A stretch of DNA of 64,000 nucleotides from Alistipes sp. (GTDB taxonomy: Bacteria; Bacteroidota; Bacteroidia; Bacteroidales; Rikenellaceae). The translations under genes and the position numbers were made by a program. This document shows positions 16,602 through 26,083 of this stretch, one piece after another; position 1 is the stretch's first letter, and the number at the start of each line of letters is the position of its first letter. Where the stretch lies: contig JALFNK010000008.1 in NCBI GenBank assembly GCA_022782405.1, positions 124,001 through 188,000 of the forward strand, written 5' to 3'. A model generated the notes under the pieces. That model ran no database searches. It worked only from the letters and a program-made list of their open reading frames with translations, and was not told the DNA's origin.

Positions 16602-17504
16602 ATGAAAAACTTCTACTTTTTTAGAAGCCGGCTGCACCTGTGGCTCGCCTGCCTGCTGATCTGCGGGTTGTCGTCGTGCTCCGACAGCGAGGGGGGGGGT
16701 AATCCGGGCTACCGGCCCGACCAGCCCATCGTTCTCGAATCGTTCACCCCGACGACCGGTTCGATCGCCACTCAGGTCATCATCAAAGGCAAGAATTTCG
16801 GCACCGATCCCAAGGCGCTGAACGTCTATTTCAACGAAAAACGCGCCGCCGTCATCTCTTCGACCGGCGACCGCATGCTCGTCCTCGCGCCCAAACTTCC
16901 GGGCGAGGAGTGCATCATCTCGGTCTCGATGGGTGAAAACGAGGAGAACAAGACGCAGTTCGACGAGATCTTCAACTACATCATACAGACGAACGTCTCG
17001 ACCATTGCCGGAGGCACGCAGGGAACCACCATGCCCACGGGAACCACGCAGCTCTCTTCCGTAGCCAGTTTCATGGACAAGCCCGACTCGCCGATCGCCA
17101 TCGACGAAGACGACAACATCTATGTCCGTTTCAGCCTCTCCTCGGAGGAGAACGTCCACCGTGTCTACATGATGAGCGAGGAGGCCGGAAACATCAAGCT
17201 CCTCAACGACTTCGGCATCCTCGTAACGGGTATCATCCTCTCGCGCGACTACAAGTCGGGCAACGTCTACTGGTGGCACACCAACATGGGCAATGAGGAT
17301 TTCGGATACTTCGATCCCGTCGCCGACTACGCCAGCGTGGGCAGCGGCAAGACCAAATGGGACAAACCCCTCTCCTATACGGAAGGCATGCCCAGCTGGG
17401 GCGGCCGCCAGGGCTTCGAGATGAACCCAGCCGACGGCAGCATCGTCGTCAGGGACGACGAGAACGGCGGCAAGGAGTTCTTCGTCGGGCAGTCGGCCGA
17501 ATAG
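16602..17504 (+). CDS. Surface lipoprotein with IPT/TIG domain, short SusE/F-type orphan
   Basis: 300 aa. The lipobox LSSC gives lipidation at Cys26, followed by SDSE, an acidic pattern like the Bacteroidota surface-export signal. Residues about 42-125 form an IPT/TIG domain (ESFTPTTGSIATQVIIKGKNFG). The rest resembles the NHL-type propeller of such proteins (VSTIAGGTQG, IAIDEDDNIYV) but stops early after two or three blades, so the protein is shorter than relatives I know, which run to about 450 aa or more. No SusC/SusD is adjacent. A run of nine G encodes Gly residues just behind the lipobox. Carbohydrate binding is inferred only. Confidence 0.7.
   Translation: MKNFYFFRSRLHLWLACLLICGLSSCSDSEGGGNPGYRPDQPIVLESFTPTTGSIATQVIIKGKNFGTDPKALNVYFNEKRAAVISSTGDRMLVLAPKLPGEECIISVSMGENEENKTQFDEIFNYIIQTNVSTIAGGTQGTTMPTGTTQLSSVASFMDKPDSPIAIDEDDNIYVRFSLSSEENVHRVYMMSEEAGNIKLLNDFGILVTGIILSRDYKSGNVYWWHTNMGNEDFGYFDPVADYASVGSGKTKWDKPLSYTEGMPSWGGRQGFEMNPADGSIVVRDDENGGKEFFVGQSAE
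16691..16699 (+). repeat. G9 homopolymer near the 5' end of the IPT/TIG lipoprotein gene
   Basis: Nine consecutive G within codons for Glu-Gly-Gly-Gly directly after the lipobox. A one-base slip would truncate the protein after about 30 residues. Confidence 0.9.
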
Positions 17505-17550
17505 CCCCGCACGCTACGGCTCCGGAAAAGGCGCATCCGGAGCTTCCGAA

Positions 17551-17578
17551 GCCCGTACCGCAGCGATGCGGTGCGGGC
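17551..17578 (+). terminator. Terminator after the IPT/TIG lipoprotein gene
   Basis: GCCCGTACCGCA-GCGA-TGCGGTGCGGGC forms a 12-bp stem with one G-T pair, followed by TTTCGT. A second smaller stem, CTCCGGA...TCCGGAG, precedes it. Confidence 0.75.
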
Positions 17579-17637
17579 TTTCGTCATGCCGGGAGGGCAA
17601 AAAACGCGGCGTTCGGGCGAAATCCCGCAAAAAACAC

Positions 17638-17645
17638 TACCTTTG
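17638..17645 (+). promoter_or_regulatory. Promoter -7 element for the MBL hydrolase operon
   Basis: TACCTTTG, an exact TAnnTTTG, 25 bp before the ATG. A weak -33 candidate TTCG lies at 17612-17615. Confidence 0.55.
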
Positions 17646-17670
17646 TAAAAATTACCATGCAACGGAGACC

Positions 17671-18342
17671 ATGAAAATAGCCTGTCTGCCCTTCAATCCG
17701 ATCCAGGAGAACACCTATGTCGTCTGGGACGACACGCGGGAGTGCGTCATCATCGACGCCGGAAACTCCACGCCACGCGAGGATGCCGCGCTGGACAACT
17801 TCATCGCCGAGCAGGGTCTGAAACCCGTCCTGGCAGCCAACACCCACGGGCATTTCGACCACACGCTGGGCGTCGAGCACCTGCGGCAGCGTTACGGCAT
17901 CCCCTTCGCCCTCTCGGGCAAGGACCGCTTCCTGCTGGAGAACGCCGCGACGAGCGGCGCGATCTTCGGCGTGAAGATCGGCACGATGCCTCCCATCGAC
18001 CGCGACCTGGATGCCGAAGAGGAGATCCGCTTCGGACAGACCGCGCTGCGCATTCTCCGCACGCCGGGCCACACGCCGGGTCATGTGGCCTTCTACGAGC
18101 CGCAATCGAAGGCGCTCTTCACGGGCGACACGCTCTTCCGCGAGTCGATCGGCCGCACGGACCTCCCGGGCGGCGACTATTCGTGGATCATGCGCTCGAT
18201 CCTCGACGTGATCCTCCCGCTAGGCGACGAGGTGCACGTCTACCCGGGCCACGGACCCGAGACGACCCTCGGCCATGAAACACTCTACAACCCCTTCGTC
18301 GTCGAGGTGCTCAACGGAGAGGTGAACTACCGCGAGCAATGA
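17671..18342 (+). CDS. MBL-fold metallo-hydrolase (glyoxalase II-like)
   Basis: 223 aa. The dinuclear metal site is complete: THGHFDHT (about 58-65), HTPGHVAFY, TGDTLF and YPGHGPET. The short single-domain form without the glyoxalase II C-terminal helical domain resembles YcbL-type hydrolases of thioesters. The start at 17671 follows directly after a promoter; upstream in-frame codons belong to the promoter and terminator region. It overlaps the next gene by ATGA, starting a plus-strand run of tightly packed genes to 24135. Confidence 0.88.
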   Translation: MKIACLPFNPIQENTYVVWDDTRECVIIDAGNSTPREDAALDNFIAEQGLKPVLAANTHGHFDHTLGVEHLRQRYGIPFALSGKDRFLLENAATSGAIFGVKIGTMPPIDRDLDAEEEIRFGQTALRILRTPGHTPGHVAFYEPQSKALFTGDTLFRESIGRTDLPGGDYSWIMRSILDVILPLGDEVHVYPGHGPETTLGHETLYNPFVVEVLNGEVNYREQ

Positions 18343-19070
18343 AAGCACTCGTCCACCGCATCCTCTACCGCACACTCCCGCTCGAGGGCTACCTGCGCGC
18401 CGTGAGCCGGATGTTCTTCCTCTGGCAGCGGCTCGGCATCGGACGCCGCGACCCCGCCACGGAGTATGTCTACCACCTGCCGCAGCTGGTCCGCCCGGGC
18501 GACGTCTGCATCGACATCGGCGCCAACCTCGGCTACTACGCCCGGACGATCTCCCGTCTGGCCGGTCCCGAGGGGCGGGTCTATGCCGTGGAGCCCGTGG
18601 CCCCGATCCGCAAGGTTTTGAGCCACAATCTGCGCCGCTGCATCAACACCGAGATCCTCCCCTACGCCCTCGGCACCGAGGCTCGGCCCGTGGTCATGGG
18701 CAACGACTCGGCACGCGAGACGGGCTACTTCGGCACGGGGCAGAACTTCGTAAACGACAGCGGCCGCCGGACCGAGGCGGTCTTCACGGCCGAGATGCGC
18801 CGCGGCAGCGAGCTCTTCGCCGCGCTCGGACGGCTCGACTTCATCAAGTGCGACATCGAGGGCTACGAAGTGGTGGTCATGCGGGAGATGCAGCCGCTCA
18901 TCGAGCGCTTCCACCCCACGGTGCTCATCGAGACGGGCGGCGCGAACCGCCCTCAGATCATCGGTCTCTTCACCGCAATGGGCTATGCGGGCTACACGCT
19001 CGAGGAGGGGCGCGAAGTGCCGCTGACGCCCGACACGACCAAAGACATCATCTTCAGACATGCGCATTGA
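18339..19070 (+). CDS. FkbM family SAM-dependent methyltransferase
   Basis: 243 aa. Motif I is [14 protein letters not shown] and the acidic loop is VYAVEPV, with [11 protein letters not shown] further on, all typical of FkbM methyltransferases, which O-methylate sugars or natural products. The acceptor cannot be told; cell-surface glycans are a reasonable guess. It starts in an ATGA overlap with the MBL gene and its 3' end overlaps trmD by 11 bp, so translation of the three is probably coupled. Confidence 0.85.
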   Translation: MKALVHRILYRTLPLEGYLRAVSRMFFLWQRLGIGRRDPATEYVYHLPQLVRPGDVCIDIGANLGYYARTISRLAGPEGRVYAVEPVAPIRKVLSHNLRRCINTEILPYALGTEARPVVMGNDSARETGYFGTGQNFVNDSGRRTEAVFTAEMRRGSELFAALGRLDFIKCDIEGYEVVVMREMQPLIERFHPTVLIETGGANRPQIIGLFTAMGYAGYTLEEGREVPLTPDTTKDIIFRHAH

Positions 19071-19737
19071 CATCATATCCTCGGTTCCGGACCTGCTGAC
19101 CTCGCCGCTCAACGAGTCGATCCTCAAGCGGGCACAGGAGAAGGGCTTCGTGGAGATTGTCGTACACAACCTCCACGACTACGCACACGACCGCCGCAAG
19201 ACCACGGACGACTACCCCTTCGGGGGCGAGGCCGGCATGGTCATGAAGTGCGAGCCGGTCTTCGAACTCGTCGAGAAGCTCCAGAGCGAGCGTCCGTACG
19301 ACGAGATCATCTACACCTCGCCCGACGGCATCCGCTACGACCAGCACGAGGCCAACCGCCTCTCGACGCTCGGGAACCTCATCATCCTCTGCGGCCACTA
19401 CAAGGGGATCGACCACCGTATCCGCGAGCACCTCATCACGCGCGAGATTTCGATCGGCGACTATGTGCTCACGGGCGGCGAGCTGGCGGCCTGCATCATC
19501 GCCGACTCGGTCGTGCGGCTCATTCCCGGGGCGATCGGCGACGAGGCTTCGGCCCTGACGGACTCGTTCCAGGACAACCTGCTGGCGCCGCCCGTCTACA
19601 CGCGTCCCGCGGAGTTCCGCGGCTGGAGGGTCCCCGACGTGCTGCTCTCGGGCAACTTCGCCCAGATCGAGAAGTGGCAGGACGAACAGTCCCTCGAACG
19701 CACCCGGCGTCTGCGCCCCGACCTGCTCGAGGAGTGA
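19060..19737 (+). CDS. trmD: tRNA (guanine-N1)-methyltransferase TrmD
   Basis: 225 aa SPOUT methyltransferase that makes m1G37 in tRNAs and prevents frameshifting. The knot motifs [12 protein letters not shown] and [13 protein letters not shown] and the N-terminal [15 protein letters not shown] are intact. It is not next to rimM/rplS as in many bacteria, but sits between an FkbM methyltransferase and lpxB. The start [13 protein letters not shown] overlaps the preceding gene by 11 bp. Confidence 0.97.
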   Translation: MRIDIISSVPDLLTSPLNESILKRAQEKGFVEIVVHNLHDYAHDRRKTTDDYPFGGEAGMVMKCEPVFELVEKLQSERPYDEIIYTSPDGIRYDQHEANRLSTLGNLIILCGHYKGIDHRIREHLITREISIGDYVLTGGELAACIIADSVVRLIPGAIGDEASALTDSFQDNLLAPPVYTRPAEFRGWRVPDVLLSGNFAQIEKWQDEQSLERTRRLRPDLLEE

Positions 19738-19774
19738 TCCGACGCTGCCGAAACCCGCGAAAAACGTTCCGCAC

Positions 19775-20911
19775 ATGAAATACTACCTCATCGCCGGGGA
19801 GCCTTCGGGCGACCTGCACGGCGCCAACCTGATCGAAGGGCTCAAGAAGGCCGACCCCGGGGCGGAGTTCCGCTTCTGGGGCGGCGACCGCATGGCCGCG
19901 GCTGGCGGCCCGGCCAACCTGCGGAAACACTACCGCGAGACCTCCTTCTTCGGCGTGGTGCAGGTGCTCCGCAACCTGGGGACCATCCGCCGCCAGATGC
20001 GCGAATGCCGCGAAGATGTCGCCGCATGGTGTCCCGACGTGCTGATTCTGATCGACTACCCGGGCTTCAACCTGAAGATGGCCCGCTGGGCCCGCCGGCA
20101 CGACATCCGCACCTTCTACTACATCGCCCCGAAGGTCTGGGCCTCGCGCGAAGGGCGTCTGCGCGCCATCCGCCGCGACGTGGACCGGCTCTTCGTCATC
20201 TTCCCCTTCGAGTGCGACTACTTCCCGCAGCACGGCATCCGCCCGATCTTCGAGGGCAACCCGCTGGTCGATGCCCTCGAGGCGCAGCGGGCGTCGCTCC
20301 CCTCGCCGGAGGAGTTCCGCCGCCGCCATGCGCTCGATGAGCGGCCGATCATCGCCCTGGTGGCCGGCAGCCGTCCCACGGAGATCCGCAAGAACCTTCC
20401 GCTCATGGCGCGCCTCGCGGAACGCTTCCCCGAGAAGCAGTTCGTCGTAACCGGAGTTCCGTGGGTCGATCCCGCACTCTATGTGCAGGCCATCGGCCGG
20501 AGCCCGCTGCGCTGCGTCTTCGACGAGACCTACGCCACGATCGCCGCGGCCGAGGCCGCCGTCGTCGCCTCGGGCACGGCAACGCTCGAAACCGCCCTGC
20601 TCGGAACACCCGAGGTGGTGGTCTACCGTCTGGCCTCGATCGAATACCGCTGCATGCCGCTCTTCGTGCACTGCCGCTGGATCTCGCTCGTGAACCTCAA
20701 CCTGCAACGCGAGGCGGTCGCCGAGATCCTGCAGTCGGACCTCGACATCACGCGCGCCGAGCGCGAGCTGCGTGCCATCCTCCCGGGCGGTGCGAAACGC
20801 GCACGCATGGAGGCCGACTTCAGGGAGCTGCGCGCCGTAATCGGAGGTCCGGGCGCCAGCGAGCGCATCGCCCGCCGCATGGTCGAGGAGCTGAAAACAC
20901 ACGCATCATGA
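19775..20911 (+). CDS. lpxB: Lipid-A-disaccharide synthase LpxB
   Basis: 378 aa GT19 glycosyltransferase that joins UDP-2,3-diacylglucosamine and lipid X to make the lipid A disaccharide at the inner membrane. The N-terminal YYLIAGEPSGDLHGANLI (residues 3-20) and the late VASGTATLETALLGTPEVV are signatures. The stop overlaps the start of the FAH gene (ATGA), so the two are coupled. Confidence 0.97.
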   Translation: MKYYLIAGEPSGDLHGANLIEGLKKADPGAEFRFWGGDRMAAAGGPANLRKHYRETSFFGVVQVLRNLGTIRRQMRECREDVAAWCPDVLILIDYPGFNLKMARWARRHDIRTFYYIAPKVWASREGRLRAIRRDVDRLFVIFPFECDYFPQHGIRPIFEGNPLVDALEAQRASLPSPEEFRRRHALDERPIIALVAGSRPTEIRKNLPLMARLAERFPEKQFVVTGVPWVDPALYVQAIGRSPLRCVFDETYATIAAAEAAVVASGTATLETALLGTPEVVVYRLASIEYRCMPLFVHCRWISLVNLNLQREAVAEILQSDLDITRAERELRAILPGGAKRARMEADFRELRAVIGGPGASERIARRMVEELKTHAS

Positions 20912-21540
20912 AGATCATCTGCATAGGACGCAACTACCGCGCACACGCCGAGGAGCTGCACCACTCGACGGGCTTTGCCGCCGAGGGTGCCGAGCCGGTC
21001 TGGTTTCTGAAGCCCGACACGGCGATGCTGCGCAACAACGACCCCTTCTACATCCCGCACTTCACGCAGGAGGTGCACTACGAGTGCGAACTCATCGTAA
21101 GGATCAACCGCGTGGGACGGGCCATCGCCGAGCGCTTCGCCCACCGCTACTACGACGAGGTGGGGCTCGGCATCGACTTCACGGCCCGCGACCTGCAGCG
21201 CGAGGCCATCGCCGGGGGGCTGCCGTGGGAGCGAGCCAAGGCCTTCGACTACTCGGCGGCTCTTCCGCCGCGCTACCTCTCCCTCGCGGAGCTGGGCGGC
21301 GACGTGCAGAAGCTGCACTTCATGCTCGAGGTAAACGGCGAGTGCCGTCAGCGGGGCGACACGTCCGAGATGCTCTTCATGGTGGACCGGCTCATCGCCG
21401 CCGTCTCGCAGTACATGACCCTGCGCACGGGCGACCTGCTCTTCACGGGGACTCCCGCCGGCGTGGGTCCCGTCCATCCGGGCGACACGCTGCGGGCGAC
21501 GCTCGAGGGCGTGGAGATGCTCCATTTCGATATCCGTTAA
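20908..21540 (+). CDS. Fumarylacetoacetate hydrolase family protein
   Basis: 210 aa single-domain FAH-family enzyme. The metal-binding region HYECELIVRIN and the conserved IDFTARDLQ and LFTGTPAGVGPV segments are present. Close relatives hydrolyse acylpyruvates or decarboxylate oxaloacetate (FAHD1-like); the substrate here is not known. The start MKIICIGRNYRAHAEE at 20908 overlaps the lpxB stop. A longer frame reaching back into lpxB is only the lpxB sequence in another phase. Confidence 0.87.
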   Translation: MKIICIGRNYRAHAEELHHSTGFAAEGAEPVWFLKPDTAMLRNNDPFYIPHFTQEVHYECELIVRINRVGRAIAERFAHRYYDEVGLGIDFTARDLQREAIAGGLPWERAKAFDYSAALPPRYLSLAELGGDVQKLHFMLEVNGECRQRGDTSEMLFMVDRLIAAVSQYMTLRTGDLLFTGTPAGVGPVHPGDTLRATLEGVEMLHFDIR

Positions 21541-21553
21541 AAACCGTCATACC

Positions 21554-22150
21554 ATGCTGCTGCACGAAAAACTCGCTCCGTACCGGCTGCTGCTGGCCTC
21601 GCAGTCGCCGCGCCGCCGGGAGCTGATGAGCGGCTGCGGGCTTCCCTACGAGCTCGCGCCGAAATTCGACTGCGAAGAGAGCTACCCCGCGGACCTTGCG
21701 GCCGAAGAGGTGCCGGGCTACCTCTCGCGCCTCAAGAGCGAAGCCTACCCCTCACCGCTCGCCCCACAGGAGATCCTGCTGACGGCCGACACGGTCGTGG
21801 TGCTCGACGGCGAGGTCCTCGGCAAGCCCCACGGCCGCGACGAAGCCGTGGAGATGCTCCGCCGTCTCTCCGCACGCCGCCATACGGTCGTCTCGGGCGT
21901 AACGTTCCGCACCCCCGACCGAATGCACACCTTCACGGCCCGCACCTCCGTCTGGTTCCGCCGCCTCGAGCGGGAGGAGATCGACTACTACGTCGATACG
22001 TTCCGCCCCTTCGACAAGGCCGGATCGTACGGCATCCAGGAGTGGATCGGATATGCCGCCATCGAGCGCATCGAAGGATCGTTCTACAACGTCATGGGAC
22101 TCCCCATACAGAAACTCTATGTCGAACTGGACCAATTCCTGAACAGATGA
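21554..22150 (+). CDS. maf: Maf-family nucleotide pyrophosphatase
   Basis: 198 aa. The N-terminal LLASQSPRRRELMSGCGL is the Maf substrate loop, and LTADTVVVLDGEVLGKP carries the catalytic acidic residues. Maf proteins hydrolyse non-canonical or modified NTPs (dTTP/UTP or m7GTP subfamilies) to monophosphates and have been linked to division arrest. The stop overlaps the start of the dpp11-type gene in an ATGA. Confidence 0.94.
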   Translation: MLLHEKLAPYRLLLASQSPRRRELMSGCGLPYELAPKFDCEESYPADLAAEEVPGYLSRLKSEAYPSPLAPQEILLTADTVVVLDGEVLGKPHGRDEAVEMLRRLSARRHTVVSGVTFRTPDRMHTFTARTSVWFRRLEREEIDYYVDTFRPFDKAGSYGIQEWIGYAAIERIEGSFYNVMGLPIQKLYVELDQFLNR

Positions 22151-24135
22151 AACACACCCTGCTGACCCTTGCCGCCCTCCTCTGCCTGCTGCCCGCCGCA
22201 GCCGACGAGGGCATGTGGCTTCCGAGCCTCATCTCCGAGCGCATCGACGAGATGCGTGCGAAAGGATTCCGCCTCACGGCCGAAGACATCTACTCGATCA
22301 ACCGGGCCTCGATGAAGGATGCCGTGGTGCTCTTCGACGGCGGCTGCACCGGAGAGCTCGTCTCCGCCGAAGGACTGCTGCTGACGAACCACCACTGCGG
22401 CTACGACGCCATCCAGCGCCACTCGACCGTCGAGCACGACTACCTCACCCACGGTTTCTGGGCCCGCTCGCGCGCGGAGGAGCTTCCCAACGAGGGGCTC
22501 AACGTCCGCTTCCTGGTGCGCATGGAGGAGGTTACCGACCGCCTGGCCGCCGGCGAGACGGCCGAGGAGCTGATCCGCGCGGCCGAGGCCGAAGGCAAAG
22601 GCTACCGCGCCTCCGTCGAGCAGATGTACTACGGCAACCAGCAGTTCCTGTTCGTCTACCGGCAGTTCGACGACGTGCGGCTGGTCGCCGCACCGCCCTC
22701 GTCGATCGGCAAGTTCGGCGGCGACACGGACAACTGGATCTGGCCTCGCCACACGGGCGACTTCTCCGTCTTCCGCATCTACGCCTCGAAGGAGAACGAG
22801 CCGGCGGCCTACTCGCCCGAGAATGTCCCCTACCGACCCGAAAAGTTCTTCACGATCTCGACCCGCGGCGTGAAGGAGGGCGATTTCACGATGATCTACG
22901 GATTCCCGGGCAACACGCAGGAGTACATCCTCTCGGACGCCGTGCGCTACATCGCCGAGCGCTCCGACCCGGCGAAGATCGCCATCCGCGACGGGCGCCT
23001 CGAAATCATCCGCCGCGCGCAGCAGTCGGACCCCGCGCTGCGCATCCACTACGCCTCGAAGCAGGCTTCGATCGCCAACGCCTGGAAGAAGTGGCAGGGC
23101 GAGGTGCTGGGCATCACGCGCCGCGGCACCGTGGCCTCGAAACAGGCCTATGAGGAGGCTTTCGACGCCTGGGCGCAGGACAAGCCCGAATACGCCGGCG
23201 TCGTCGGGGCGCTCAAGGCCGAATATGCCCGCATCATGGATCCCTACTTCGCCCGCGAGATCACTGCCGAGACCCTCTACGCCCTGCCGGCCCGCTACAC
23301 CGACAAGGAGCGTGCCGAGGAGGCCTTCGCCCGCAGCGAGGCTGCCGAGCGTGCCCAGTGGGAGTACCTCTTCGGCGCCTACGCCCGCTACTGTCCCGAG
23401 CAGTACCAGGTACCCGAGTTCCTGCGGGGCGTTGCCCGCTGCGGATCGCCCGAAGCCTATGCCGCACAGCTCTTCGAAGGGGTCTGGAGCGGCGCCGACA
23501 CCACCTCCATGGCCACGCTGCGCGGCGATGCCAAGCGGATGCTCGCGCACGTTACATGGCTGTTGGGCACCAAGTCGTTGCGCAACCTCACGAGCAGCCG
23601 TCTCAACGAACTTTATACCACCTACATAAAGGGATTGCGCGAATGGGACCGCGAGCGGGCCTTCTACCCCGATGCGAACCTCACGCTGCGCGTAGCCTAC
23701 GGCTCGATCGCCGGATATGAGTATGCCGACGGCGAATACCACAAGCCGCAGACGACACTCGACGGCATCATCGCCAAGGACGACCCCGAAATCTACGACT
23801 ACGACATCCCGCAGCGGCTGCGCGACCTCTACGCCTCGAAAGAGTACGGACGCTGGGGCACCATGATCGACGGCCGCAGGACCGTGCCGGTCTGCTTCCT
23901 CGCCTCGAACCACACGACGGGCGGCAACTCCGGATCCCCCGTGCTGAATGCCGACGGCGAACTGGTGGGCATCAACTTCGACCGCACCTGGCGCTCGACG
24001 ATGAGCGACATCGCCTTCGACCCCTCGATCTGCCGCAACATCGCCGTCGATATCCGCTACGTCCTCTTCGTCATCGACCGCGTCGGAGATGCCGGATACC
24101 TGCTCGACGAGATGAAGTTCGGCCGAAAAAGGTGA
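22147..24135 (+). CDS. dpp11: S46 family dipeptidyl peptidase, DPP11 type (Asp/Glu-specific)
   Basis: 662 aa with a signal peptide (residues 1-19, LLPAAA) placing it in the periplasm. The S46 catalytic residues are visible: His in TNHHCGYDAI (about 83), Asp in HTGDFSVFRIY, and Ser595 in GGNSGSPVLN. Arg613, exactly 18 residues after the Ser in GINFDRTW, matches the Arg that sets acidic P1 preference in DPP11; DPP7 has Gly there. It removes dipeptides ending in Asp/Glu from peptide N-termini. The start at 22147 is the signal-peptide Met and overlaps maf; an upstream in-frame ATG lies inside maf. Confidence 0.9.
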   Translation: MKHTLLTLAALLCLLPAAADEGMWLPSLISERIDEMRAKGFRLTAEDIYSINRASMKDAVVLFDGGCTGELVSAEGLLLTNHHCGYDAIQRHSTVEHDYLTHGFWARSRAEELPNEGLNVRFLVRMEEVTDRLAAGETAEELIRAAEAEGKGYRASVEQMYYGNQQFLFVYRQFDDVRLVAAPPSSIGKFGGDTDNWIWPRHTGDFSVFRIYASKENEPAAYSPENVPYRPEKFFTISTRGVKEGDFTMIYGFPGNTQEYILSDAVRYIAERSDPAKIAIRDGRLEIIRRAQQSDPALRIHYASKQASIANAWKKWQGEVLGITRRGTVASKQAYEEAFDAWAQDKPEYAGVVGALKAEYARIMDPYFAREITAETLYALPARYTDKERAEEAFARSEAAERAQWEYLFGAYARYCPEQYQVPEFLRGVARCGSPEAYAAQLFEGVWSGADTTSMATLRGDAKRMLAHVTWLLGTKSLRNLTSSRLNELYTTYIKGLREWDRERAFYPDANLTLRVAYGSIAGYEYADGEYHKPQTTLDGIIAKDDPEIYDYDIPQRLRDLYASKEYGRWGTMIDGRRTVPVCFLASNHTTGGNSGSPVLNADGELVGINFDRTWRSTMSDIAFDPSICRNIAVDIRYVLFVIDRVGDAGYLLDEMKFGRKR

Positions 24136-24221
24136 TTTATACCAAAAATAAACCCTCGGGAAGATCGGATCTTGCAATTTTTCGCTATATTGTCCCGCAA
24201 AACCTATAAACCGAACAAGCT

Positions 24222-26045
24222 ATGGGATATGTAGATGCATTTGTGAGAAGGATGGCAGCGCTGCTGCTGGTGGTTCTTTCGGTTGCCTGCGGCAAGGAGG
24301 ATACCTCGACAACGGGAGGTACCGGCATCGCCGGGGCCTCCTGGAAAGAGACCGAAACCATCGAGGCGACCGGGACGCAGAAAGAATATACCTTTACGGC
24401 CCGTGCGGACTGGAGCGCCCAAAGCGACCAGCCCGACTGGTGCGAGGTGCTCACCGGATCGGGAGCCAAGGGAGCGGCCACGCTCCGAATCTCCGTTGCG
24501 GCCAATACCGGGAGCAGTTCCCGTACGGCCGTCATCAAGGTCGCTGCGGGGAACTACCCCACGGTGAGCTTCAAGATTCTCCAGAAGGCCCCGTCCGAGC
24601 CGCTGGAGATCAACGCCAAGGTGGACGAGGTGCTGTCGGCCTACTACCTCTGGAACGAGGAGTACCGCGAGTTGGACCGCGACCTGTCGCTGCCCTACAA
24701 CAGCACATACGACAACTTCGTCTATCACACGCTCATGAGCATGGAGACCAACACGCTCGACAAGAAGTACAACGAAAGTTACGGAGAGTATCACCTCTAC
24801 TCCTACCTCATGCGTACACCCTCCTCGGCCGGGAGAAGCGCCGCGACGCGCAGCGGCGTGAGCCACGGCATCGAGAAGGACGACCCCGTGCCGAGTTTCG
24901 GCATCGGCAACTACGCCCTCGTGTCGTTCGTGGACCAGTCGGGCAAGCCGACCGGGCAGATCGGGCTCACGCTGTTGAGCGTCATCCCCGACTCGCCGCT
25001 GGACAAGGCGGGATTCCGCCGCAGCGACATCATCGCCACGATCGACGGCAAGTCGCCCACCACGGAGAGCTACGTCACGGATTTCACCCGGCTGCTTACG
25101 CCTTCGGAGGGCCTGCAGGTCTCGCTTACCAAAAATGAGGCGAACGCCCGCCCGATCAGCGTTACCGCAACAAGTCTGGACCCCACGCCGATCATCCGCG
25201 CCGAGGTGATCGAGGGTACCACCGTCGGATACATCGTCTACGACGGCTTCGAGGCCGCCTACGACAACGACCTGCTGGCAGCCATCAAAAAGCTCAAGGA
25301 TGCCGGCATCACCGATCTGGTGCTCGACCTGCGCAACAACGGCGGAGGGCACGTCATCACCTCGAACATGCTCTCGACCTGCATCGGCGGCAGCAAGTGC
25401 CAGAACAAGATCTACCAGTACTACCGCTACAACGACGAGTGCATGGCCGACTGGGAGCAGACCTCCAGAACTTTCGGCATGAGCTACGACCAGACGGCCC
25501 AGCTCTTCTACGAAAAATTCTACTACGCCGGATACTACGGTGTCCAGCTCACGGATTACGCCCTCAATCTCGAAAGGCTCTATGTCCTTGTCAGCGGCAA
25601 TACGGCCTCGGCGAGCGAGGCGGTCATCAACAGTCTGAAGGGCATCGACCTGCCGGTTACGCTCATCGGCTCGAAGACCAACGGCAAGAATGTCGGCATG
25701 AATGTCTTCAGCTGGAGCAATGTCGAGGGGTACGACTACGAATTCGCCCCGATCTCCTTCCAGGGCTACAATGCCCAGAAGCAGTCGGTGGACCCCAAAG
25801 GCATCACCCCCGACTACGAGGTCAGCGAAACGGCTTCGGGATGGTATGAGGACTTCGGGCCCGACGAGCCGCTTCTGCACAAGGCACTCGAGCTCATCGG
25901 CGCCGTCGGAGCCTCCGAAGCAACGACGACGCGCAGTGCGGCACAGCCCGGGGTGCGGCTTGTCGGCAGCGTGCGTCAGGCCGTGGATCGTCCGACGGGC
26001 ATGATCCGGACAGCCGATCCCGAGCACGATCCCGAGCAGATGTAA
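24222..26045 (+). CDS. S41 family peptidase lipoprotein with BACON and PDZ domains
   Basis: 607 aa. The lipobox SVAC (Cys23) is followed by GKED, resembling the Bacteroidota surface-export signal. A BACON domain spans about 40-125 (YTFTARADWSAQSDQPDWCE). A PDZ-like region follows (SPLDKAGFRRSDIIATIDG, about 255-275), then a C-terminal processing-peptidase domain with VLDLRNNGGGHV, the Ser-containing SGNTASASEA and the Lys-containing SKTNGKNVG, so it is probably active. It is likely a surface protease. It begins 86 bp after dpp11; promoter match is poor, and it ends in a strong terminator. Confidence 0.88.
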   Translation: MGYVDAFVRRMAALLLVVLSVACGKEDTSTTGGTGIAGASWKETETIEATGTQKEYTFTARADWSAQSDQPDWCEVLTGSGAKGAATLRISVAANTGSSSRTAVIKVAAGNYPTVSFKILQKAPSEPLEINAKVDEVLSAYYLWNEEYRELDRDLSLPYNSTYDNFVYHTLMSMETNTLDKKYNESYGEYHLYSYLMRTPSSAGRSAATRSGVSHGIEKDDPVPSFGIGNYALVSFVDQSGKPTGQIGLTLLSVIPDSPLDKAGFRRSDIIATIDGKSPTTESYVTDFTRLLTPSEGLQVSLTKNEANARPISVTATSLDPTPIIRAEVIEGTTVGYIVYDGFEAAYDNDLLAAIKKLKDAGITDLVLDLRNNGGGHVITSNMLSTCIGGSKCQNKIYQYYRYNDECMADWEQTSRTFGMSYDQTAQLFYEKFYYAGYYGVQLTDYALNLERLYVLVSGNTASASEAVINSLKGIDLPVTLIGSKTNGKNVGMNVFSWSNVEGYDYEFAPISFQGYNAQKQSVDPKGITPDYEVSETASGWYEDFGPDEPLLHKALELIGAVGASEATTTRSAAQPGVRLVGSVRQAVDRPTGMIRTADPEHDPEQM

Positions 26046-26083
26046 ACAACCGGCGTATCAAGCCGTTACGACGGTACGCAGAG

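Noticed and set aside
22117..24177. A 686-codon frame antisense to the dpp11 gene
   Set aside because: It is antisense to a gene with a complete signal peptide and catalytic residues, and has no recognisable domain.
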